This document shows positions 51,291-63,000 of a stretch of DNA of 64,000 bases, piece by piece. The translations under genes and the position numbers were made by a program. Position 1 is the stretch's first letter. Every line of letters starts with the position of its first letter. Below the pieces are notes generated by a model. That model had not been told where the DNA came from. It searched no databases and worked only from the letters and a program-made list of their open reading frames with translations. Origin of the DNA: Pomacea canaliculata (Eukaryota > Mollusca > Gastropoda > Architaenioglossa > Ampullariidae); NCBI RefSeq assembly GCF_003073045.1, contig NC_037599.1:22820555-22884554 (forward strand), given 5' to 3'.

Positions 51291-54200
51291 TCCGGTCCCT
51301 GTCGCACGTCCTCTATACTGTTGAAAACGTCGATAAATTTTTAGAACACATTACCACAATAGAATGTACCAATGAGGCAAGACTTGCATCTTTGTAAAAA
51401 TGCATTTACCCACCGTAAATCTAAGAAATCTGCGTCCAAATTAACAGTCTAGAGGCTTTCTGGATGAATGAGCTGAATAGAATCAAAACTTCTCTCAAAG
51501 TTCCACTAGCAGTATACAACCTGGCTTTCCACTGTAATCCGTATTACCGATGTGTATAATTCTTCATACTATTTCTAGGATATCTATTGAGAATTAAATT
51601 TCTCTGCAGTCACATATTCATACTGAGATATAAAGTTCTCTGATGAGTGAAGCATACACACCGCTTTCATCTTCCTCATGTAGTCTAACACAGGCTGAGC
51701 ATGTTACTGTTGATCGACACATTTAATAAGAGATGCATTTGGTCTGCATGGATGCGCTCACACAATCTTTTTCAAATGCATACTGATATCGAGTGTGAAT
51801 TGGTGAGGCTCTGCTTTTGTATTAGTTCCAGGTATATAAAGCCTCTGTCTCTGTGTTTATCGAGAACTCAAATGTTTAACCCTCGCAGTAAGTGATCTTA
51901 TTTGAAATTAGTGATCGAGATATCTTCTCAACGAACTAGAAAAGGACTAGTGGGAAACTTTCGAACATCGATCTATGAATCTCGCAAGGCGCTTCTCCTC
52001 CTCAATTCTTCATTATCTCTAATTGCAAAGCTTGCCCGATGCTTCATTTTACTGTAGTTCATATACGCGCTTCTAATTCATCTTTTCTATGTATCTAGGT
52101 AGTGACTGTGTGATATGTAGCAACCAATGCATTATTCTCTAGAAGCTTTAGGAATGAATCGTCATTAATATCAGACTGACCATTGTAATGTGCTATACAA
52201 GATTAGCGCTCTATAAAATATGGCATTCTCACTCACATTCTCCTAGATATAATAATTACTATGATTGCAACGCTGTAATAGATCCTTAATTCACCCTTAA
52301 TTTATGTTTTCTTTCTCTAATTGTCTTTCATTTAACTTCTATACTTATAATATAAAACTCTCTTTCTTCCTAAATTCACACATGAGGTAAAGTTATTTTT
52401 TTCTTTCATTCAACTTTCAAAAGCCAATCTAATTTGGCCTCTGGTATGCGTAGCCTCACACTACTTCTAAAACTGACTAGGATAACCCTAATATCTGTAG
52501 TCCATACTGTGCATAGATGAATCAGCTGTAAAGTCGGAGTCGCAGTATTTTTAGTTCAATAGCTTACTAAGATGGGGAGTTTAGTTGATCGAGCTATCGT
52601 TGTGGCATCTATTGTATAAATGTTCCTGCTTTTCTTTCACTATTATTGGTCCAGTGGGCATGAGACAGTCTGAATACTTGGCGATCCCGAATATGTATGA
52701 AGTAACATTTATACCAAAAAGTCGCCACTATTGTTGGAGGTGAAGATCAGGAAGGAGAAATGGAGTCAGGGATCCACAGAAATGACGGACGCTTGTATGT
52801 TTCTTAGTCTCACTAAAATATATTCTTCCTAAATAGTGTCTAATTGTATGTACCTCTTCATATTTAGAAAGTGTTTAGTTAAACTAACACAGGTAACATT
52901 GGCGGTAATGAATCTTTCTTCTCTAGCTGAAGTGAAACTCAATATATATGGCGTGGAAATGGTCAGAATCTATACAGAAATGGATTCTGATTTTATTTTG
53001 CTGTAGTAACTATCAGCGCACATGGACTTATGTGCTCCTTAGATATCAGATATTAGAAGTCTACACCTAGGGGACCTGTTGTAGTGGGTGTCTTCTTCCG
53101 CCAAGTGAACCATTCGTCTCAGGCATTATTAGTGCATCTTTCTTTACCAACATACTCAATTGAGGACATCTATAAACTCCTGCATCAATAGGATGCCTTC
53201 TTGGGACTATTTTTTTACTTGATATTGCGGTCTTTTCGTTATTCTATAAATTGGATAGTAATTATATCAAAGAAAGTGTGGTGTAGAAAAACATCAGGGT
53301 TTTAACAGAATACACACACTAGTCAGTTAGATGGAAATAAAACTTTGTGTCTTCGGATAAGCAGGCTTTCTTTAAGTTCACTGTTTAACAAGCGAAATCA
53401 TTATTTGGGCATGAAAGGGTAATAAGCCTATATAAATCAGAGTCATCATATGCTGCCGTTTAAAGATAGAAGAATTGTCTTCCAGCTAGATCAGCTGATT
53501 AGAGCAAAGATCTTTGTAATACGTGTCATGAAGTTTTTTATATATTTAGGTTATGAATATCTTGCAAGATCGCGCCTTAGCGGGACCTGTTCGAAACATA
53601 ATATTAAAGTAAAACGCATCATATCCACCATTTGGTGCCTGACATGATATGTTGACTCTATTTATGCAGATAAGAAAGACGTATCTTGCTACAGTTATAG
53701 GGGTCTAATTGTTCCTGTTATTACTTTAAGTGTAAGCAAATAAGATGAAAGGTCTCAACGTCATTTATTAGGGTCCTACAACACTCAGACAAATTATAAG
53801 TCATATTATAGTTAACATATCCATATAATAAATTTATCAAGATTTACTGTAGAGATACGCAAAGAACACACTACCATAATATATACAAAACACAAAGCGC
53901 CAAAAGGGGTACATAACTGAGACTGTTTCCTCTCTTTCTCTCGCAAAGATCAAAAAGCTTACGAGTATAGTGGCAGACGAAAATACTATGTTACGCACAC
54001 TCACAAACACAGTTGCTGGTACAGGTGGCGCAAGCAGAGGCACATGGCGCATTTTGCACATAGATGCACGGTGATTCGACTAGATTTCAATGATGTCGTA
54101 TATGATGCATAGTTGCTTTTCAGGTTAAAGGGATGAGCAAATACAATATCCCGCTTTGCATGCTATTGTCTAGTGCAGGGGATGAATATGAGGTAATGGT

Positions 54201-54629
54201 CTTCTAGAGGGAGCCGGACTACACATGATTCATTTAGACTCACTTCTTCTGCTACACTCCAGAAATGAGAGTGTCATATAATAAAGATAAATATATTGTA
54301 TTTCTTTGCGGGATCGGTGCGGGTCAATCACGTCGGGGAAGAGCCGAGTAGTTTAGGAGAGAGGAGGCCGGTATCCGGCTTCCGCGGGTCCTGAGTCTAT
54401 ATGCGTAGTCACTGAGGAATAGTGACTGGATTCTTTTTGAGAACACAGGAAATGGTAACTACAGCTGTGGTGTGAACATGCATATGCGGAAAGAAGTAAA
54501 TAAGCATAAAGCAGATCAAATAATTATATTTTGACTGTGTCTAGGTTACTGAGTAGGTACGGATGCGATCACGGTTTAATGGACCATGCTACTGTCTTCA
54601 ACAAGAGCAAACGAACAGATGTGATTCAA
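51291..54629. other. Unrecognised sequence left of the assembly gap
   Basis: The right-hand part of this stretch may continue the LINE body, but I could not follow it. Base composition and lack of structure look like error-rich or strongly diverged sequence. No gene supported. Confidence 0.4.
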
Positions 54630-54729
54630 NNNNNNNNNNNNNNNNNNNNNNNNNNNNNNNNNNNNNNNNNNNNNNNNNNNNNNNNNNNNNNNNNNNNNNN
54701 NNNNNNNNNNNNNNNNNNNNNNNNNNNNN
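54630..54729. other. Assembly gap (100 N)
   Basis: Exactly 100 N, the usual placeholder for a scaffold join of unknown length. Reading frames crossing it are meaningless. Confidence 0.99.
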
Positions 54730-57700
54730 TACGTTAATCTATCATTGCCAGTGTATTTTGGATAATTTAGTGATTATTCATGATGCACATATTGTAGGTG
54801 CTACAACGCATTACGGTGGTTGGAGGAAGGCATGATGCTGAGGAGGTGGACCGTCTGGAGACAAAATGTCTGACCTCTGTATCTTGTGGATGACAGGTTT
54901 AGACGGTCATACCAGTGTGCCACTTATGCATGATTAATAACCTGTTACTTCACGAGCTACGTACACTAGCACCGGGAAGCTTCCTATTTGGTAAGGCTAA
55001 TCACTCACTTGATCCACCCTGTCCCTGGTGCAGAACAGTATTTACATCTCGAGCTATGGCACCCGCCATCATCAATTTCCTTTACCAAATCTGACAACCT
55101 TACTTCGTTACCTTCCTCCTCGCCCACCCCAGTTCGGTATTGAGTGTGGTAGTTTTGGGAGTATGGGCAATGAATGTCGGGTGGTTATTTGTTTGTCCCG
55201 CAATGACAGTGATTATGTAGAAGTGCATCACGACAGTTAATGTAAATGTTTGTGCTGACATGAATTCTCGTCTTGCATGCTTGACAAGACTGCCACATAG
55301 CGAATCCCGGCAAAAGTCAGATCGTGACACCGACCATCAACGAAGCTTATGCACTCGCAGAGATTGTAAAGAGGGTTCGAACGATCAGTTTGAGGTGACG
55401 AGGGATTATGACTCCCTTCTCGTTGCTGTGCAGTCTCTTAGCTCACACATTGAGCACGCATGGAATCGGTGTCGTTAAGCTCAGCTCCTATAGAGTCACC
55501 AATGAGTGGACCGCAAGGTATTGTTGGGACGTTATTCGGCGTCTCCAAGAAATTGCATCGGAGGCATGAGCGTGTCTACTCACACTAGGCTTGTTTACAC
55601 ATGAACAAAAAAACTTATACCCAACACAGATTCTTTACTGGGTAAAGCTTTTTCATTTGCTCATCCTTGGATGTACACTAGATATGCAGCATGATGGCAA
55701 CTATCGTTTTTTTATATGTACCTGAGTGACATGGCTCGAACACGTCATATCGACAGGACATCAAAATTAAAGTAGTCTACACTTAGTTGGGATGATGGAT
55801 CTCTGAACTCTCCAATAATTCTCCAAATTCTCCATACACTTCTGCGGCAGTCAGCCAGTATAGTGTCTGTGTCCGTTATGTCTCGGTGTGCGTCTATCCG
55901 TAAGAGTGTTCCTTGTTTGTCCATCAAAATTTACGTTATTGACCTTATTATTACTTAATATCATGAAGTGGCTTTTGAAAGGGAAGTAGCTTACTTAAAT
56001 CTAATTGTCTTGCGGCCTGTTAAATGATTTCCCGAGTCGACATTCCCCACCCCTTTTATTTTACCCGGGCTGACAAAGGACAGGGTGGTCTGGTCTGTTT
56101 ATCCGGCCCGCGCTCTTGAATGGGGCTGACTTGGTCGATGTATTTTTTTTCCCTTATTTTCGTTTTCTTTTTGTGTTAGAAGGATTACTTACATTCCTCC
56201 TCTGATTTTATCTGTGGAGCGGGTACTACGTTTATCCTTTACCAAGGACTTCACTCTTGAATTTCGTTTCAAGCTGATCCTCCTGCTATCCCTGATCTTG
56301 AACTGCTGCCGTCCAGGTCCTGTATATTCTTTGACGAATTTGTCCTAGCCGACCCACCTGTACTACAAGATCCATTTCTAATTTTTTGTCGCTACGTGCC
56401 ATTATCTGAGAAGATGATAGCTTGCAACGGTAACAAGTGCCACACTGCCATACCACCAGTCCACTTTAGACCACGTGTGGATTTAACAATATTTTAATAT
56501 TTCGTGGGGTGACAGGACACTCGGATCCTGAGGACGGCAAATGTCTGTGTCAGATGTTCTGACACCACCCTTGGAAATGTACCCGGAAAGAACATGTATC
56601 CCTTAGAATAGTGGGTAGTAATAGTAGTTGTAATAGAAGTAATAGTAATAATTAATAATAACAATAAATTTAGGATCTAGCAAAGGAATCCGACCGCTGG
56701 GCATTGTTTACATGTTATTGTGAGACAGTTGCGGAACTGGATGCGAATAATATTTTCCGTGGCGCGTTATTCAGTGAAGCGACACATTTGGCAGGATTGC
56801 TGATTTCAGGAGGAATACACTTTTAATTATATAATAAATATAAGGTGTATTTCAGGCTCTGAACTTGACAAGTATGCTTATTTTTATTTTTATATTGTAT
56901 TCTGCCTAAATAATCTGTGGATCACCGACTGGGTCTTTAAAGCTTTCCTCTACCGCAGATATTTACAAATAACTACAACTACTTATTAAGCATGCGAAGG
57001 CGCTCAATTACTTTTGTAGGATGTAAATGGCTTATCGTGCCTAGGAAGCATGGAATGATAAAAGTCTGGATATAGAGGCTGAAAGCTTTTGTAGGTATTA
57101 GTAGTGTATGTACTCAGACTTAAATATCTCGAGGTAGTGATAACGATTGTAATGAAAGCAGAAAAAAATGGCAAGAGAAAGAAAGAAGGAAAGAAAAAAA
57201 AAACAACAGAAAAACAAAAAAGGGAAAGAAGAAGAAATAATTAGCAACTATAGCAACAGGATAAGGAGGATGATCGCTAGAAGGTAAGGCAATAGAAGTC
57301 CTAGATACACGTATACCTCCTGACGTAGTTGAACGTGGTGAAAAGGGAAAGACGTAAAAAACAACGTTACTTTCTTATATTACTGATAGAGCTTATGTCT
57401 ATATATACAGCTTGAAATACCTGTCGCCGTGTGTTTGAGATATCACACTGGTTTGAGCACCGCCCCGCCACGATTAAACTGCAATTAAAAGACCCACCTG
57501 AAGAAGCCTTTTTGAAATTAAAGCCATGCTTCTACAAACCATTATAAAACTCTCTTGGTTGAGATTTTTGATTTTTTATCAGGAACCAGGAAGGCAGGCA
57601 GAGTCCCATGTTCATGGGTTGTGAATGCTTGCACTCTGACCCGTCTACGTCATTGTGCACGAGTGAAAGTCACAGAGGAACACACAAAGCAAGAACAAAA

Positions 57701-58966
57701 ACTGTTTATAATCTCATGAAGAGTCTGACAATTTTGAATCTCATTCATATTCGTGTCTGTTCATATCATATGCAAAATGTTGGAGGTTATGTAGGGTGTT
57801 ATGTTTGATAAGAAAAATTACAACGAAATCTCGTTCTCAGTCACGTGACCTTATATCGTCTGCGTGCGATTGCTTACCAAGCGATACGAAGACCTATGTC
57901 GAGCAAGTGCGTTGTACCCGATTGCAGATAATAAGTAATAAAAAAAATTGGGGTGTTGTAGCACGTCAGACACGAGTTCGTCTCCTACTTCGGACGGACA
58001 CTCATCGGAAGGTGACAACGAGTCGATTCAACTGGATTTTTTTCGATTTTTAAAAACAACGACGACTGATTTGGTGCTGATTAACTTTAAGATAAGTAAA
58101 TAATTATTCATTTTCCTGTATTGTTCTCGTGAGATGTAATGGTCATCAAATATAATTTTCAAACGTTTGGCACCGTCGTCAGAGCTTTGCGCCTTGAAGT
58201 TTGCTGTGGTGAAATATGAATGACTTGCTACTAAACTTTTATATCGCCATCGTGCTGTGACTTGCTGCATTTGCATTGCAAACCTGGCAGCTACAGGGAC
58301 GCAGAACACGAGGGAGGACCAAACGAAGGTAAGTAAATGTTACCAGTTGCGATAAATAGTTCACAAAGAAGTCTCATGTAGATATAAGCCTTTACTCCTT
58401 TACATGTCTCACACCAGCGTGTCATTGAATGAAAAGTAAGCTGTGGACAGAAAGATGTTCGCGGGTAAGTGGATTTTTAACATGTGAAAGAAAGAGAGAT
58501 AATGTGACTCAAAGCCTGTCAATCAAACATACGGCAGCTGCATATGTGTTTACGATTTACTAGTCAAAGGTAGAGTTATGTTGGAATCAAGGGAAAATAA
58601 CGGGTGGTGCTTCCGTTTGATACCTCCGCTCACCTACACATCTGAATAGCTATCTCCGAGTAATCATGGATTACACAACATAATTTATGAGCTGATACAC
58701 ACTGCTAGCATTCTCTCGACGATTACTGACAAGTACGAAGCACTTCATCTTTGGCGATAGCAATCCTTCTCAATCGCGTTTCATGACAGTTTTTTTTTTC
58801 TTTCTCTCTTATTATTGTTGTTGCAAGCTGTGCAACAGGGAGACGAAAGGTGACTACTATGTGATCTTTTGAAGACGCAAAGCATCATAAATGAGTTTGA
58901 TCACCTGCTGTGCTGCTCGAAGAGTGCAGAACAGGATGACATTCCTTGAAAATGATGTCCTCATAA
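54730..58966. other. Unrecognised sequence right of the gap; possible promoter zone near 58,000-58,330
   Basis: No gene supported. 54,960-55,490 has long plus-strand frames with Cys (DPPCPWCRT) but no known domain. Near 57,835-58,330 CpG density rises and an exon-like end (CGAAG|GTAAGTAA at 58,328-58,330) could be a non-coding first exon of the downstream gene. GA-rich tract at 57,160-57,240. Confidence 0.3.
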
Positions 58967-59213
58967 ACACCTAGACAGTGTCCTAACAACCATCTAGACA
59001 GGTGTCCTAACCCATCTAGACAGTGTCCTAAACAACCATCTAGACAGGTGTACTAACAACATCTAGACAGGAGTACTAACAACCATCTAGACAGGTGTAC
59101 TAACAACCATCTAGACAGGAGTACTAACAACATCTAGACAGGTGTACTAACAACCATCTAGACAGGAGTACTAACAGCCATCTAGACAGGTGTACTAACA
59201 AACACCAGACAGA
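58967..59213. repeat. 24-bp minisatellite
   Basis: About ten imperfect copies of a unit like AACAACCATCTAGACAGGTG plus TACT, varying between 20 and 24 bp; GTGT and GAGT variants alternate along the middle of the array. Confidence 0.95.
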
Positions 59214-59805
59214 TGACCAGGATGGTGTAATACCTACTCGCCGTTCACTCCATTTTCTAAACATCGCTATCATCCAACTTTCAATAACAGTTTCTGGTAG
59301 GTAAATCTTTATAGCGTATTGCCGAAAAGGTTTAAAAGATGACAGGTATTAGTAATGTACCCAGACTGATCTACTGTACATGGGTAACACTGTGACCCAA
59401 CCATGCAGCTCAAAGACTTCTTTAACCAATCAGCAATTTCCTCTTTCTTGTCCCATGAAGAAAACGACGTTCCAAGAAATTTTTCATTAACATTCTTCTT
59501 CTTAGTCGTCGGTGTGCTATATATAGTCTAAAAACTCACACTGTGATGTTTTCTTTTATTTTATTTCTTCTGTTAGACATCCGCATTTAGCCGACCTTGG
59601 AGTCCGTAAATAGAAGAGGAATATATAGTTTTCTTGCAAGCTTACTTTCTGTATGGGGTTTGAGTTTAGCCAAGTCTCCTACTACAGTAACACTTGCCAC
59701 ATTCAGCAGCCATTGTACCAGGTTTTTTTTAATTACTTCACTGAATGTAGGGTTTAGATTTCCGCTTGCTCGAGACTGACAAAAACAAAAGAAAGGCTGT
59801 AAGCG

Positions 59806-60007
59806 ATGGCAGCCGCAGGAAGCAGTCAAGGGACGTCATCCTGCACACTGCGAGAGGCGGTTCTCCAGGGTGGTCTGCCCATGCTGATTCGCTGGAGGAG
59901 GGCTTCTACGGGCCTGATGAGGCTACCTGCATGTCGCTCGTGATGTCCTGGCCCTCCAGAGTGCAATGGTTGTCAACAGCCAGAACGTCGTGATTGCTTA
60001 CTACAAG
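59806..60007 (+). CDS. CABIT-like gene exon 1
   Basis: Chosen ATG lies in aagcgATGg; donor gtatga. Length 202, becoming 204 (68 codons) when the two inferred missing bases are added. A 5' UTR intron may precede it. Confidence 0.6.
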
Positions 60008-63000
60008 GTATGACAGTCAGTCAGGCACACAAACACAAAACATCACAAAACACACAAACACCCTGAAGACACATGCAAACAATAAACAACTACATTGTAA
60101 TGCACCAAAGGACGTCGTTCCTTTCCTGAAAGCAGTACAAGATTAAATGGATAACACTGAGCAATATCCTTTGTCCTTTCTCTCAACAAGACGAGCACAT
60201 CTTCACTCTCCTCTCTCTCTCTCTGTTATACAGACATACTAATACGCATCACACACAGGAAACAAGTGGAGGAGGAGTTCTAAACAAACCAAACACTTTG
60301 CAGAACGATACAAGCATTAAGGACGAGACCGATGACAGTGAAGAGGTTGAGACTTATCGTGCACTCCTCATCCTGTCCCTCGACAACGAGGACATCGCCA
60401 GTCTCAGAATCACCAGGTTCCCAGACCCTGGAGGGCTAGCATTTTCCCGCTACGTGACTGGCATCTTTTCTGACTGCGACTGGTTTGGTCGCGAAAAGGA
60501 GCTCATGATCTCTATGGGTACTTCCTTTTTATATGTATAATATATACAAACAGGCCTTGTGTAGTCTTGGTAATTGCATTCCTTCCCGTGTATAGCGACC
60601 AGGTTATCAGGCTGTCAGAGCCAATTCTGAAACTATGAAATACAGAACTTTATACTTCCACTTCGTCAAAACTGAAATCTGAGCGCCCACCTCAGTTCTG
60701 ACACAAAATGGAGTTTCCTGAAAGGTAGTCAAGAGAATAATTTTCAGACCTCAGTATCTCCGAATCTGGTTAGTCAATTAGTGTTTTGAGTCCCAAGATT
60801 TAAAAATAAAAGTACTCGTGTAGATGTATATCAGACAACCTTCCATCGCGTTCTTACTTTTGATGCAGCTCCCTTGAAAAAAGACAAGGCATCTCCTGGA
60901 CCAGCCTCTAGTGGCATGCCCTTTGGCCCCAACATGTTCAATCCTCCCGTGTCACCTCAGTCACGTGAGCCGAGCCAGGTCACTTCCGGGAAGACTTTGA
61001 AGAGGACGTGTGGTAAGCTGGTGACGGTTGCTGCCACTGTCACTCGCCGCCGCAAGGTCCCCGCGGAAAGTTCAGTGAGTAAGTAAGTTCGTATGTAAGG
61101 AGGAGTGTCACTGGATAACCCTGCATGTCACTAAGTAACCACGTGATTAGATAATACCTGAGCAGGTGTCAGCAAGTACTGTCACGGCACGGATGGTTCA
61201 AACAACACACTCGCACTAGACAATTGCGCGTTCTTTCAAAACACACCAAAATTTTGCCCGAAGTTGCCCAAAATCATGTTCATTTCATTATCGAGTGGCT
61301 CAGGACTTTAAAGATTACAACACAAATACTTATTTGTAAACAACTCGCCTCAACACAGTGTTCTAAATGCGACGAAAATCTAAACGATTTATGCAATTTT
61401 ACATCCGGGGCACTTCCCACGATCGATCCCAGCAGAGTCACATCTCATACGTTGTGTTGCCAACTTTGAAACCTACGTGAGTTCTATTACAATCCCATAC
61501 TTAATAACAGGAAAAGATGTCATACCTCGTCTAGGCGAGGTTAATCCACAAGGGGTCAGTACCGTCGATGGACCCTCCCCTGCTCTACTCTCTAATCTCA
61601 ACTCGGGAGATATACATCGTGACTCAGGCACGTCTTCCTCCGTCAGTATCCTGGGCCTGAGTAAATTTTCTACCTCGTTCTCTCCAAAAATCTACTGCTG
61701 AAACAGGTTCACCACATATTTCCTGTGACTTTTAACCCTTTCCCCTCTGGCGTTCTCATTCATTCTCCCATACATTCTATCTACATTTGCAGTCCATAAG
61801 TCAGGAAAGGGTTAAAATCTTCTGAAACACTCGAAGGCACGGGCTGGTCCGTGACAGTACTTAATATGAAATCCGTGAGCATGTCACTAAGTAAACACTT
61901 CACTAGATAAGTAAGTGACCATGCACTACACTACATAGTTGCTAAGCAAGCATGTTATGCCGACATTGAGTTAGTAACTAAGAACTATATATATATGTAT
62001 ATATGTATCAGTAGTCATCAAAGTGGGGAGGTCACTAAATAAGAAACTCGTAAAGGTAAGGCAGTTGATAATTTACTGCATTGTCTGTACATCAGTTAAA
62101 TGCACTCAGTATGAGAGTACACCAATAAGCTTGAAACACATCTGGATATACATGACTAGAACGGTTGCTGAATATTCTTCTTCTGAGTATGAGATGGTGG
62201 TGTCAGTTACAAAATGATCTGATAAAAATCAACACAGATCCTCTACCAGAAATCAAAAGTTTAAACTCGTTTATGCAGTTCTACAAATGATTTTAATTAG
62301 AGAAACGCCTTACAAAGGCAGCGCCTAATGAAGTACTCGCGTGTAAAGTTTATCAATTTGTTTCCAGGTGACACTGCAACCTCCCCATCCTCTCCTTCAA
62401 GACCAACAGTAAGACTGTCAAACTTCATTCCTATGTCGAATGTTTCACTAAGATATTTGGATAATTTTTTTTTCTGGAGGTTGGTGATTAATATCACCAT
62501 ACCTAATCTACCTAGGGTTGTCGCAAAGCTTTTCTAAGTGCGCGTGTGTGCGTGTGAGAGAGTCAGAGAGAGAGCAAGAAAAAGACGGGCAAGGGAGTGA
62601 AGGAAATAAACATGACTACATGCTTCTTAAAAGGCGGATCTCATTATTGCTGTCATCACAACTTCCAGGTGTTCCCGCAGCTTCAAACGATCCTCCGCAC
62701 AGCGAAGAACAAAACAACGAGCTCCAGTAAATCTCTCTTTTCGCGACTCTCGTCCATTGTCTCGCAAGACGCGAGACCCAAGTGCGACGACCACAGCTCC
62801 ACCGATGCTGACAGCGACTATGCCGAACTGGACGAAGCGCTGATGGACGCCCACACGCACTTCTACCAACGGCTTTCCTTCAACGACGACAACCTTAAGC
62901 TTCCACCACCAACATCAGAAAACAACCGTTACACAGGGCGAGCCGACGTTCGGTCCGTTTTCGAGGCCCCCAGTCATTACAGCCAGTTACGTGGAAACCC

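Noticed and set aside
54960..55490. Plus-strand frames with DPPCPWCRT, possibly the end of a LINE
   Set aside because: A single Cys motif without neighbouring reverse transcriptase or RNase H blocks; too weak to call.
57896..57932. MSSKCVVPDC, reminiscent of the start of a THAP zinc finger
   Set aside because: A stop follows at once, there is no GT donor after the Cys, and no continuing THAP exon was found.
61013..61086. Reading on past 61012 to TAA at 61083 as the true end of the CABIT-like gene
   Set aside because: A consensus donor at 61013 joins 62368 in correct phase and the downstream exons remain strongly coding; kept only as a possible alternative end.
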